In this document: positions 1 to 11,129 of the stretch, piece by piece | How positions within the stretch are numbered: the stretch's first letter is position 1 | Layout of the letters: each line of letters starts with the position of its first letter | Assembly: GCF_002288925.2 (NCBI RefSeq) | Contig: NW_022098076.1 | Coordinates: 72,299,425 to 72,363,424, forward strand | Length of the DNA: 64,000 nt | Direction of reading: 5' to 3' | Origin: Delphinapterus leucas | Taxonomy: Eukaryota; Chordata; Mammalia; Artiodactyla; Monodontidae | Position numbers and translations under genes: made by a program | The notes under the pieces: model-generated | Databases searched by the model: none | Told to the model about the DNA's origin: nothing | The model's input: the letters and a program-made list of their open reading frames with translations, nothing else

Positions 1-2085
1 TGGGAATAGACATAGTATAGCTTCTGACATTAATCCAAATAATTATTATTGTTTGTTATGAGCAGAAATAATATAAGAAAACTTTTATCTTGGAGAAGAA
101 GAGCCTAGCCAGACATTATAGAAAAGTTTAGGGGTGAGTAAATGGGGATAGATTGACCAGTCAGAAGGCATGAGATGGTGAGTCGAGCCTTACAGTAGTA
201 CCAATGACAATGGGGAGGAAGGAGTGAAACCCAAAGGTATTTTAAAGAAAGAAATGTCAGAAACTGGCAACTTTAAGAATAGAATAAAGGTAAGACAAGA
301 GTTTCCTCTACAACTTCTAGTGAAGGAGATGAAACTGAAAGTGGTAAAATTAAATAAATAGCATTATTTGCAGAGTGGATCAAAGTCATAAAAAAAAGAG
401 ATAATCTGAATTTAATTGATAAGTCAGAAGGTATGGCAGTCATCCAAAAGGCAGTAAGCCAGATAGTTTTATTGGGAAAAGCAAGTTTGGGGAATATGAG
501 AAAATTTGGAAATGAGAAAAATCTAATAGTTCATTCATTCCGTTAACAAATGTGCACTGAACATAATACTTTGTATTATTTCTAGCCTTGGGGATATAGA
601 TGTGCATAAAACAACTGCAAACAAACAAAAACAAACAAAAATCCCTGCCCTTCATTATTCAATTCCCCTGTGCTTTTCTTATCTGATCTCTTACTACCCC
701 CAGACTCTGTCCTCAGTGAAAAAAATCATATTCTTAATTTCATCTTCCTAGAATGTGCTTCCACCCGCATCCTTCACCAAGAGATCATGTCAGGAGATCT
801 CTCTTCTTAAACACTTTTACCTTCTGAAGCATATGCAGTCAGTGCTCTGCTCATATACGCCCACACTTACCCCTCCAGTGCATGTCAGTCTGATTCCCAA
901 CTGCCAACATGATGGCATTTTAAATGTTTTTATATTCTAAATAATCCTTGAAAGTTTCCTTTCACTGCTGAAGTCCACTTTGGCCACCCCTATGGCAGTT
1001 AAGAAGTGATGTGGCATTAAAACCTGTGAAAAACAACCCACAGTCAGTGACCGGTAGTAGTCAGTGTATACGTACTGCACTTCCCTCACCCCTAAGGTTG
1101 GATGTCTTTGAGAGACGTGGCCTATACTGCAGAGGTTCTCCAGCAAGGTCACGGTGCAGTCCCCTGCAGTGGTAGCTGGCTTACTAAGCCTTCATTCGCC
1201 ACCTTTCCTTTCTTGTCTTAGTTAGAATTGCTATAGGCAAGGATAACTGAACACAACCTTTCCTATCCAAAATATCATTTACTGACTATGTTTTTAGCTG
1301 TAGGAATACAGTTGGAGATTATTAGTTGCCAATCTTTCCTTTGGAAAAAGCAAAACAAAACAAAGCAAAAAACCTAAGACTTTTAGTTGCTGAAATCCTT
1401 TGCAATCAATGACTGGGCAATATTAGCATCTTGGCAGGTTCCATCAGAAATGTGCTCCTTACAGGCGTCACGCTACACTGGTCACTAATTGGCATTTAGC
1501 ATTCACTGTGAAAGTTTCAGGAACTAAACAGTAGAAGCAGCAATATCAAGGATGTCAAGATACCATGACATGACATTACTCATATCAAGTTGAGTAGGGA
1601 AACTACTGGTTTTACTGGTGTGATCACACTCATAAGGGTTGCTTTAAAATGTGCTGCTGGTGGAGCTGATGACTCTAACAGAGGTGGAGCTCTTTATGGG
1701 GAAATGAGGAGTCTGAATGTCAGAGGCAAATGCCTGACTGTTTTGTTCTAACTCACTACTTTCAGTTTAAGGATTCTCAAAAGATAGTTGATGATATATA
1801 CATGCACTAGACATCCTGCTCTGCAAGCTTAATTTTGAACATATAGTCAAGGTAGAATTTTATCTTCAGAAAAGATTATGGACATTTCCATGCATTCCAT
1901 CTTGATATCAATCATAGTCTTTATGGTTGTTTTGATATGAATCTAACATTATAAAGTCAGTATCTAAAACTTCTCAGGATATAATGAACATACACTAAAA
2001 TTTAAAATAAATTTCCTTGACACACATCCCAAGAGGAAATAAGTCATTAGATTTCATGAAGTAGACATGTCAGTTTTCTAGCAAA
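1..2085. other. AT-rich DNA without a recognisable gene
   Basis: No supported gene is present; the open frames are short and show no family features. Positions 527-655 contain a run ending in 'aaaatccctgccctt' that resembles the start of the ancient repeat described at 2086-2745, so a fragment of that family may lie here. The rest is not assigned. Confidence 0.6.
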
Positions 2086-2745
2086 TTTCATTTACTGATT
2101 CATTCAGTCATTTATGCCAGGCAATAGAAATTGAACAGTGACTTAAATATACAGTAAAAAAAAAAAAAAACCCCAAAACAAAAAAAAAAAAACACCTGCC
2201 TTCATGGAGATTAATTCTAGAGAAGAAAATGGCAGTTAAAAAAAAGTTTAAAAAAATAATATAGATGTTAACAAGTGCTATGGAGAAAAAATATATACAT
2301 CAAGGGAATGTGACAGGACATTGTGAGGTGGATTTGGGGGAATAGCTATTTTAAATGAGGTAGTCAGGGAAAAACTCATCAAGGTGATTCAGTCAAAGCA
2401 GAAAGGGGGTGACAGAGTGAGCCATGCCAGTATCTACTGTAAGAGGCTATCAAGCAGAGAGAACAGTGGATGTAAAGACCCTAACATAGGAATGTTTCTG
2501 CACAGTAATTAAGTCAGCACCACGTGGAGAGGAATACATGTGAAAAGGAGTAGTGGAGATGTGGTAAGAGAGGTAGCAATGGTCTGATCATATAAGGCCC
2601 TGTGAGACATTCTAAGGTGTTTGGTTCTTAATATTGTATAAGCCATGTGGGAAACCACTGGAAGATTCAGAGAAAAGGAAGGACGTTAAATGACTTATAT
2701 TTTAGTACCATCAATCTGGCTAACATGTTAGAAATGGAGTATATT
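2086..2745 (+). repeat. Ancient mammalian interspersed repeat, family not named
   Basis: The segment follows a layout I recognise from an old mammal-wide repeat: a 'ttcattcagtcattta' start, 'cctgccttcatggaga', 'acaagtgctatggagaa', 'aggtagtcagggaaaa', then 'ataaggccctgtgagacatt'. Two A-rich runs at 2157-2192 sit near its start. A piece at about 3110-3280, containing 'gagagatgatggcagcctg', fits the next part of the same consensus, so 2746-3100 may be an insertion into it. The family name is not certain. The open frame at 2647-2895 crosses the boundary and is not a gene. Confidence 0.45.
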
Positions 2746-3105
2746 AGTCAGATCAGGCAAATGGCTGTTAAAAAAAAAATCACCTTCAAGTCACAATGGC
2801 GTAACATAATAGCAGTTTATTTATTTATTTTGTTCATAGAACTAAGTGCATATGAGTGTTTGGCAGAGAAGAGCTCTGATCCAAGTAGCCAATGAGGGAT
2901 TCAGGGTTGTGTATCTTGTGGCTCCCTCAGAGCCCCAGCTCAAGGGTGTCTGCTACCTCCTTCTACTCCCCAGCCAGTCAGAGGAGGAGAGAAGGAGAGC
3001 CTCTGAGAAGCAGTGCATATTATTTCCAACAATAATTCACTGGCCAGAACTCCATCACATGGCTGTATCTAACAGCAAATTAGGCTAGGAAATGCTGTCT
3101 AAATC
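2746..3105. repeat. Possible second old repeat inserted in the preceding one
   Basis: This segment separates two parts that read as one older repeat. It contains phrases such as 'atcttgtggctccctcag', 'actggccagaactccatcac' and 'aggctaggaaatgctgtct', which resemble a medium-reiterated mammalian repeat. I cannot name the family or define its ends or target-site duplication. The short plus-strand frame at 2846-3088 lies inside it and is not supported as a gene. Confidence 0.3.
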
Positions 3106-3544
3106 CATGTTCAGGAGGAGAAGGAAGTGGGTTTTGGAGAACAATTGCTATAGGGAAGAGAGGCAGAAACAGGGAACTAGTTGGGAAGCTGATTTTGTCC
3201 AAGAGAGAGATGATGGCAGCCTGCTCCACAGTGGTGGCAGTGGATATAATGCGAGATGATGTGAAGAATTTCCCAAACTCTTGTTTTTCTTTTTTTTGGT
3301 GGAGGAGATGCTATATGAAAAAAATTGTTCAGATCAAATATGATTAGAAAATGCTGGATGTCTTTACAGAAGATTTCTTGGAACTTTTATTAAGCATAGG
3401 ATTTTTTGTTTGTTTTGTTTTTGTTTTTTATTGCCTAAAGACAAATGTAATAGGCAGTTGTCTAAAATAATTCTTCAGAAATTTTTTAATAGACAGTATC
3501 ACATAAATAGTATTCCATAGAATATTCTTTGGGAAGAGAAATTA

Positions 3545-3755
3545 ATTATTGTTTAGAAGACAAGACTTTGGTCTTTGACCCATACTGCCTGTGTGACTTT
3601 GGGTGAGTTTTTAACTCCCTTTGAAATACTATCCTTGATTCTGAAATGAACCTGTTATTACTTAGACTGCTATCCTTACAGGGTTATACAAGTCAAATAA
3701 AATATTGTACATGTGAGTACTGTAAGTATAAAAGAGTGTTATTATAACTGTTTCT
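3545..3755 (+). repeat. MIR-like SINE relic
   Basis: The order 'ctgtgtgactttgggtgag', 'ttaactccctttgaaa', then 'acagggttatacaagtcaaat' matches the MIR core and 3' region in diverged form. MIRs are ancient tRNA-derived SINEs shared by mammals. The remainder of 3290-4700 shows nothing I recognise. Confidence 0.5.
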
Positions 3756-4714
3756 GTAACTAAGAAAGAGCAGAGCACATGGAGATGCAGAGTTTTTACC
3801 ATGAAGAGACTGCATGTCTGACCATCCAGGAGTCCTACAGGGTAGTATCATCTTGACAATGGTCACTGGGCTGGGCCTCAGGCTTTTACACCCTGGAATT
3901 GGTGAAAATAGATCTGCAAAGCCAAACTCTACCTGTCAACTCATAACATAGAATTGTATGTAAACAGGACTCCTAATGTATTAATTTAAAATAGTCTGGG
4001 ACCACTATGTTTGTGACCCCCATTCACGATACCTTCTTTCCAATATAGGAATATTTGAGAATGCCAAGTAAAGAGTTTAATGTTTGTTTAATGGACACAT
4101 TGAATCAGAGAGAAAAACAATACGTATGTTGTGGAGGGTATTCCCTTTCGGCCTTTATGAGAACTGATGCACGTAAGCCCTCAGCCCTTCAGTGAGCATG
4201 TCGGCTGTGTTGAGTGTCTAGGTCAGCTCTCCATTATTGGGCTGAGAGGATGCCTCTTTCTAAGCTACACAAATTGAGCAAATTTTTCACTTCAAACTGT
4301 CTTGTTACAAATTGGACAGAGAACCAATGATTTGATTTTAATTTAGTCACAGCTTCTTTCTTTTTGTGGTTTCGTGTGATTACATTGGGTTACCTGGCAA
4401 TGCCCAGTGACCTGAATGACTCATTCACAGTTGATTAATCTTATCCATTATGTCAGGTGTTATCAGTTAACCGTGAGCAGTCTCATTACTGATATGAAAG
4501 ACCTGGGGCTTAACATCAATGAGGGAAAGACCCAGCTAAGGAGAAAATGGTAGTGGCTATGGTTGATGCTAAAGTTTATAAAACATATAAGATTTTAGAT
4601 TGGGTAAAGTAGAAGTTAGGAATCAAAATGCAAATATAGAGCAATGAGTAACATGCTTCCACCATGAGAGCATCTGCCTGCCCTCTGTTGGGTATAATGC
4701 CAGGTGGTTGGAAT

Positions 4715-5560
4715 GGCTTAGCTGTTTTCATTCTATCACTTTCACTTTATTTTTCCCCTTCACTTTTGATGGATAATTTTGCTGAATATAAAAACAGATT
4801 GGTGGCTTTTTCTCTCAGCACTTACAATATTTCACTCTACTTTCTTCTTGCTTGTGTGGTTTATTACAAGAAATCTATTGTAATTCTTATCATTGTTCCT
4901 CTACAAGTAAGGCAGTTTTCCCCTCTGGCTTCTTTCAAGATTTTGTCTTTGGTTTTCTGCAGTTTAAATAGGATGTATTTATCCTGTTTGGTATTCACTG
5001 AGCTTCCTAGATTTTGGTTAGGTGCCTGTCATGAAATTTGGGGAAGTTCTAAGTCATTAATTCGAATATTTTCCTGCTCTGTTCTCCCTCTCTTCTCCTT
5101 CTGGAATTCCAACGAGTTACACCTTTTGACTGTCTCATAATTATTCAGTGTTTTATTATGTCAATTTATCTTTTCTCTCTTTGCATTTCAGGCTGGGAAA
5201 TTTCTACTGACATATGTTCAAGATCACTGATTCTTTTCGTTGCTATGCTGTCTACTGATGGGCCCATCAAAGACATTCTTCGTTTCTGTTACAAAATTTT
5301 GATTTCTATTGTTTCTTTTTTATTGTTTCTTAGTATTTTCATCTCTCTGCTTACATTCTCTATCTGTTCTTGCTTATTGTCTAACTTTTCCACTAGAACC
5401 CTTAAATACTAAACATAGTTAAGTTCCCTGTCCAATAATTCCAACATGTGTGTCATATCTGTCTTGTTGTGATGATTGCTTTATCTCTTTCTACCGTGTT
5501 TATTTCTTGCCTTTTAGAATGCCTTATGATTTTGTTGTTGTTATTGTTGAAAGCGATATA
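4715..5560 (-). mobile_element. Old L1 (L1M-type) fragment, antisense
   Basis: On the plus strand this T-rich stretch contains phrases typical of the reverse complement of old L1 3' regions, for example 'ttggttttctgcagtttaa', 'tgagcttcctagattttgg' and 'cttctccttctggaattcc'. The 158-codon open frame at 4664-5140 and the 84-codon frame at 5158-5412 run through this antisense LINE sequence and are not supported as genes. The element is diverged and its exact ends are unclear. Confidence 0.55.
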
Positions 5561-5704
5561 TAAGAACTAAGGTAAATAGGTCTTTAGTGGGTATATTTAT
5601 ATTATTCTGTCTGGATGTTGAACTGTGTTTAATGCTTGATGTGGCCATGGGTTCCAGAGGCTTCAAATTCCTCATGTCTATTTTTTTGGTATTTTTTTGA
5701 CTTT

Positions 5705-5801
5705 GGACTTTTCTAAATATGTCTCTTCAGAGTGAGTCTGTTTTGTAGCTGAAATGGACTTTTCTAAATATGTCTCTTCAGAGTGAGTCTGTTTTGTAGC
5801 T
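5705..5801. repeat. 46-bp direct duplication abutting an assembly gap
   Basis: Positions 5705-5750 and 5756-5801 are identical over 46 bases, with period 51. The second copy ends exactly where the Ns begin at 5802. A perfect repeat ending at a gap is most simply explained by unmerged overlapping contig ends, not biology. Confidence 0.8.
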
Positions 5802-5811
5802 NNNNNNNNNN
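5802..5811. other. Assembly gap (10 N)
   Basis: Ten ambiguous bases interrupt the sequence. The left flank ends in the second copy of a 46-bp duplication and the right flank enters a CHR SINE, so sequence may be missing or wrongly duplicated here. Confidence 0.99.
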
Positions 5812-5834
5812 CTTTCAGCTAAAATTCTCTATTA

Positions 5835-6392
5835 CTGTACTGGGTACAGTGCAGCTGGGGCTACTCTTTGTTGTGGTGCACAGGCTTCTCATTGCGGTGG
5901 CTTCTCTTGTTGCGAAGCCCGGGCTCTAGGCGCGCAGGCTTAGTTGCTCCGCGGCCTGTGGGATCTTCCCGGACCAGGGCTCGAACCTGTGTCCCCTGCG
6001 TTGGCAGGCGGATTCTTTTTTTCCCTTTAACATCTTTATTGGAGTATAATTGCTTTACAGTTGTGTGTTAGTTTCTGCTGTATAACAAAGTGGATCAGCT
6101 ATACATATACATATATCCCCATATCTCCTCCCTCTTGCGTCTCCTTCCCACCCTCCCTATCCCACACCTCTAGGTGGACACAAAGCACGGAGCTGATCTC
6201 CCTATGCTATGCGGCTGCTTCCACTAGCTATCTATTTTACATTTGGTAGTGTATATATGTCCATGCCACTCTCTCACTTCGTCCCAGCTTACCCTTCCCC
6301 CTCCCCATGTCCTCAAATCCATTCTCTGCGTCTCTGTCTTCATTTCTGTCCTGGCAGGCAGATTCTTAACCATTGCACCACCAGGGAAGCCC
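5835..6392 (-). mobile_element. CHR-type SINE, split by an L1 tail
   Basis: The segment reads as the reverse complement of a tRNA-derived CHR SINE: 'ggctactctttgttgtgg', 'cttctcattgcggtggctt', 'gggatcttcccggaccagg', ending in 'caccaccagggaagccc'. The element is interrupted at 6018-6352 by an L1 3' end and resumes at 6368 with 'aaccattgcaccaccaggg'. Its middle lacks roughly 100 bp compared with the copy at 48301-48630. Its left edge lies near the 10-N gap. Short frames such as 5868-6071 are SINE translations, not genes. Confidence 0.85.
6018..6352 (-). mobile_element. 5'-truncated L1 3' end inserted in a SINE
   Basis: Reverse-complemented, this is a cetartiodactyl-type L1 tail. It carries the same 3' signature as the copy ending near 53160: 'caaagtggatcagctatac' here corresponds to 'gtataactgattcactttg' there, and 'attggagtataattg' is the complement of the 'caattatactccaat' end. 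A 15-bp target-site duplication flanks it, GGCAGGCGGATTCTT at 6003-6017 and GGCAGGCAGATTCTT at 6353-6367, with one G/A difference. The insertion is therefore younger than the SINE. Confidence 0.85.
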
Positions 6393-8150
6393 TATGATAG
6401 AGTTTTTTAAATTAGAAGGCATGGGCTATATATCAGAGCTTTAATAATCTCAACGTAGAGATCCCATAAGACGTTGATCTTAAAACTTTAAAAATTTTCC
6501 TCATTTGATTTTTGGTATTAGTTTACTACTTATTATTATTATTATTATTTTGACACATTTTAAAATGTACTCCATGAAAAATATGGCACTTATAATACTA
6601 TTCACCAGTTATTTCCAACTCTCCATTTCTAGGCACTTGGTTGGATTATAGTTTTTAGCATGTGCCGCTTCTGGTCAGAATTCATTGATCATGGGTAATT
6701 CTCTGGAGTTCATTTTTCCTCTGACACCACAATTAACCTTTTTACAGAGAATGGCTTTTCTGTCCACATTGGTCTTGATGCATTTACAGAATGAACAAGA
6801 AGTAAACTTTTGTTGATTTAAACCACTGTGATTTGGGGATTGTTTGTTACTGCAATGTAACCTATCATATTCTGCTCATTACAGAAAAGTCAGTTCTTAT
6901 TTGTATTTGAATATATACCATTTGCTTATCTAATTAGTCCTAGTAGCAATTTATGCCAAATAATAAGAGTTCTGATTTCAACTTATTGATATCTTGTTTT
7001 TTTCTGTAATCTCAGTAGTAAAAACATGGTTTGGTTAAGTTGCCCCCCTGTGATTTATTCTCCAGCAAGTTAATTTTATAGCTACTTATTTTATAGTAAG
7101 TTTCATTGCTTTCATACACTTCAGAATTTAAAATGTGTCCTTTGTACAGCAACATTTCATTTGCAGAATAAATATTGGTTAAATAAATTAATGAATGCAG
7201 ATTTGTTACTTTATTTTTTCAAATTTTTCTTCTCTAAGTACCATTTATTTTTTAATTTAATTTTACATATAACCACAAGTTTATCAGGAATTCATTATAA
7301 ACACATTTTTATTGATTTGTCTGTGGGAATATTCCAGACATTTATTATTTAAGGGAGCATTTTCTGACATATTTTTCATGGAAAAATTTGTTCTGACACC
7401 ATGTTACAGTGTGTACTCATTTGATATATCTGCATATTCCTTAAAATGTTAAATATAGTGGGAATTTATATTAATATATTTGAATTTCAAATAGATTTGG
7501 AGGATCTCTCTGCTTTTTAGGGCAACATTACTATGAATTCTTTTGGAAAATCAAGATTTATTTTATCTTTATTTATCTTTATTAATGATTAAGATTTTAT
7601 AAAATGACTTTACTTACAGTGAAAAATCGGCATCATGTTTACTCCCAAATTAAATTTAATGTCAGCCTTAAATTTTATATCTTGTTAAATCAGAGTTGTA
7701 GCTATAAGATAATTTATAATTGTAAATTATTTCCAATAATTTCTCTTGAATAAGAGATGAGTGGTAAAATAATTAATATAATCAATATTTTGAAGTTTAA
7801 ACATTTGATTCCAGGAATATAAAAATCTAGGGTAGAGGTTCAGCCAGATGAGTGAAGGTTCTGTAACAAAGAAGCTGTAACAAAGATTGATATCTTGTGA
7901 AATTTGAAGGCTTTGTTAGGAGTAAAAACCTGAAAGGAACAGCAAGGCACTGCCAAAAAGCGGTGAGTCCCATCCAAACGTATGTACACGGCCAAATTGC
8001 TTTTCAAGAAGTCAATGTTAAGTCCTTTGGAAAAGATAGTGATATGAGCACCAGCCTTCAATATTTGTCTCCCTCTCATCATACTGACTAAAATGATAAA
8101 ATGAAAATAAATAAGCATGGGGAAGAAAACTCATGTCAGCATGGAGTAAT
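6393..8150. other. AT-rich DNA without a recognisable gene
   Basis: Nothing protein-coding is supported. A short (TTA)n run lies at 6529-6549. Near 7858-7885 'ctgtaacaaag' occurs twice. The rest is unassigned and could include diverged old repeats. Confidence 0.6.
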
Positions 8151-8441
8151 GCCATCTCAATAGATGCAGAAAAAGCTTTTGACAAAATTCAATACCCATT
8201 TATGATAAAACCTCTCCAGAAAGTGAGATAGAGGGAGCATAATATAATAAAGGCCATATATGACAAACCTACAGCTAGCATCATAGTCAATGGGGAAAAG
8301 CTAAAAGCATTTCCTTTAAGATCAGGAACAAGACAAGGATGTCCACTCTTTCCACTTTTATTCAACATAGCTCTGGAAGTGCTAGCCATGGCAATCAGAG
8401 ATGAAAAAGAAATAAAATGAATCAAAATTGGAAAAGAAGAA

Positions 8442-8669
8442 GTGAAACTGTCACTGTTTGCAGATGACATGATACTATACATAGAAGATCCTAAAGATGC
8501 TACCAGAAAACTACTAGAGCTTATTAATGAATTTGGTAAAGATGCAGGATACAATATTAACACACAGAGATCTGTTGCATTTCTATCCACTAACAACAAA
8601 AGATCAGAAAGAGAAATTAAAGAAGCATTTCCATTTACCATCACATCAAAAAGAATAAAATACCTATGA
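8442..8669 (+). pseudogene. L1 ORF2 reverse transcriptase relic
   Basis: This 75-codon open piece includes the F-A-D-D catalytic box of LINE reverse transcriptases at residues 6-9, followed by D-M-I-L-Y, and continues to S-K-R-I-K-Y-L, where the frame stops. A full L1 ORF2 protein is about 1,275 residues, so this is a fragment. The upstream part of the domain is present in the DNA but is broken by stops such as the TGA at 8418. The protein would be inactive. Confidence 0.85.
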
Positions 8670-9364
8670 ATAAACCTACCTAAGGAGGCAAAGACCTGTA
8701 CTATGAAAACTATAAGATGTTAATGAAAGAAATCGAAGATGACACAAACAGATGTAAAAGATATACCATGTTCTTGGATTGGAAGAATCAATATTGTCAA
8801 AATGACTATACTACTCAAGGCAATCTACAGATTCAATCCAATCCCTATCAAATTATCCTTGGCATTTTTCACAGAACTATAACAAAAAAAATTTTAATTT
8901 ATATGGAGACACAAAAGACCCCGAATAGCCAAAGCAATCTTGATAAAGAAAAATGGAGCTGAAGGAGTCAGGCTCCCTGACTTCAGATTATGCTACAAAT
9001 CTACAGTCATCAAAACAGTATGGTTCTGGCACAAGAAACAGAAATATAGATTAATGGAACAGGATAGGAAGCCCAGAAATAAACGCACTCACCTATGGTC
9101 AATCTACGACAAAGAAGGCAAGACTATGCAATGGAGAAAAGATGAGGAAACTGGACAGCTACATGTAACAAAAGAAATTAGAACAATTCTTTAATGCCAT
9201 ACACAAAAATAAACTCAAAGTGGATTAAAGACCTAAATATCAGGCCAGATACTATAAAACTCTTAGAGGAAAATATAGGAGGAAACTCTTTGTCATAAAC
9301 TGCAGCAATATCTTTCTCGCCTGTCTCCTGGAGTAATGGAAATAAAAACAAAAATAAACAAATG

Positions 9365-9751
9365 GATGGAGATATATGTATATGTATAGCTGATTCACTT
9401 TGTTATACAGCAGAAAGTAACACACCATTTAAAGCAACTACACTCCAATAAACATGTTAAAAAAAAAATCTTACTATCTTCTCACCTGTGAGGTCTGTTC
9501 TGATCATTCCAGGCATGCAATGGTAGTTTAGTAGTTCTGCCTTCTCCCTTATCTTGTAATTTTTGTTATCTTCCCAAGCAGTGATCACTCCTCTCACATC
9601 TTCTTGCTCTGAGGAGGCTAATTTAGAAATATCTCTTGATGTCTTTTTTCTTTTCCACAAGCATTCTCTCATTCTGGGCTTAATCCTCTTAGCCACTATT
9701 CTTTGTCTGTTATGCATATTCAATAAATATTTGTAAATAAAAAAATAACAT
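9365..9751 (+). mobile_element. Nested L1 3' end with downstream transduced sequence
   Basis: The 14-bp direct repeat AAAATAAACAAATG at 9351-9364 and 9752-9765 flanks an insert of about 387 bp that interrupts host L1 ORF2. The related L1 copy at 51980-52020 is continuous across the same point. The insert starts with about 105 bp of L1 3' end, including 'gctgattcactttgttata' and 'cactccaataaa', and an A-run to 9470. About 280 bp that does not look like L1 follows. It ends with an AATAAA at 9722-9727 and an A-rich tail. This is the structure expected of an L1 3' transduction. The minus-strand frame at 9457-9834 spans it and is not a gene. Confidence 0.75.
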
Positions 9752-10108
9752 AAAATAAACAAATGGGACCTAATTAAACTCAAAAGCCTTTCCACAGCAA
9801 AGGAAACTATAAACAAAACAAAAGGACAATCCACATAATGGGAGAAAATATTTGCAAATGATGTGACCTACAAGGGATTAATCTCCAAAATTTACAAACA
9901 GCTCATGTGGTTCAATATCAAAAAAACAACCCAATCAAAAAATGGGCATAAGACCTGAATAGACATTTCTCCAAAGACATACAGATGACCAAGAGGCACA
10001 TAAGAGATGCTCAATGTCGCTATTAGAGAAATGCAAATCAAAACTACAATGAGATATCACCCCACACCATTTAGAATGGACATCATCAAAATGTCTACAA
10101 ACAATAAA

Positions 10109-10162
10109 TGCTGGAGAGGGTGTGGAGAAAAAGGAACCCTTCTACACTGTTGGTGGGAATGT
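10109..10162 (+). pseudogene. L1 ORF2 C-terminal cysteine-rich box
   Basis: The frame 10007-10213 contains C-W-R-G-C, then G-E-K-G-T-L-L, H and C-W-W-E-C, giving C-x3-C-x7-H-x4-C at residues 35-52. This is the conserved C-terminal zinc-knuckle-like box of L1 ORF2 proteins. The same box occurs at 52362-52415. The frame closes soon after at 10213 and the copy is not functional. Confidence 0.85.
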
Positions 10163-10870
10163 AACAGCCACTATGGAGAAAAGCGTGGAGGTTCCTTAAA
10201 TAACCAGAAATAGAGCTACTGTATGATCCATTAATCCCACTCCTGGGCATGTATCCGGAGAAAACCATGGTTTGAAAGGATACATGCACACCAGTGTTCA
10301 TTGCAGCACTGTTTACAATAGCCAAGACATGGAATCAACCTAAATGTCCATCAACAGACAAATGGATAAAGAAGATGTGGTACATATATACAATGGAATG
10401 TTACTCATTCATTAAAAATAATGAAATAATGTCATTTGCAGCAACATGGAAAGACCTAGAGATTATCATACTAAGTGAAGTAAGTCATACAGGGAAAGAG
10501 AAGTATATAATATCACTTATGTGTGGAATCTAAAGAAATGATACAAATGAACTTATTTACAAAACGGAAACAGACTCACAGACTTAGTGAATGAACTTAT
10601 GGTTACCAGGGAGGAAGAGTGGTGGGGAGGGATATACTGGGAGTTTAGGACTGACATATACACACTGCTATATTTAAAATAGATAACCAATAACGAACTA
10701 CTGTATAGCACAGGGAACTCTGCTCAATATTCTGTAATAACCTAAATGGGGAAAGAACTTGAAAAAGAATGGATACATATGTATAACTGAATCACTTTGC
10801 TGTACACCTGAAACTAACACAGTATTGTTAGTCGACTCTACTCCAATATAAAATTAAAAAATTTTAAAGT

Positions 10871-11129
10871 ACAAAAAATAAATTTCATGAAATAAGTATA
10901 TAATAACTTAAAAAAAAAAAGCTAGGGAATGAGAGAAAGAGAATCAAACTGTTATTTAAAATGTCGTTGCGATCACAAAGTTGCATCAGATTTAGTCTCT
11001 CTTCTTGGAACACATGGGCAACTAGCAGTATCCAGATCATCTTCCCATTTCTCCTTCATGAATGTACTGCAATTCAACAAATATGTTATGGATCACATAC
11101 TGTTCTCAGTAAACAGAACGATTAAAAAA
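10871..11129. other. Spacer between two L1 copies
   Basis: An A/T-rich segment with an A-run at 10910-10920 is followed by about 200 bp of unassigned sequence. It ends in another A-run before an older L1 begins. The 71-codon frame at 10929-11144 shows no recognisable feature. The A-runs leave open whether this is host DNA or part of an insertion. Confidence 0.5.

Larger units (their letters stand above)
8151..10870 (+). mobile_element. 5'-truncated L1 with degraded ORF2, interrupted by another L1
   Basis: The copy starts inside ORF2 at 'ctcaatagatgcagaaaaag' and runs to an L1 3' end with 'actctactccaatataaaa'. Reading frames show ORF2 relics: the reverse transcriptase F-A-D-D active-site box at 8457-8468 (within the open frame 8442-8669) and the C-terminal C-x3-C-x7-H-x4-C box at 10109-10162. 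In-frame stops and frame changes separate the pieces, for example after 8669, 8962, 9194 and 10213, so no working protein is encoded. A second L1 insertion occupies 9365-9751. The tail after 10850 is A/T-rich; I could not fix its target-site duplication. Confidence 0.9.

Noticed and set aside
4664..5140. 158-codon plus-strand open frame
   Set aside because: It overlaps antisense old L1 sequence and encodes only hydrophobic low-complexity sequence from T-rich DNA; no domain or splice context supports a gene.
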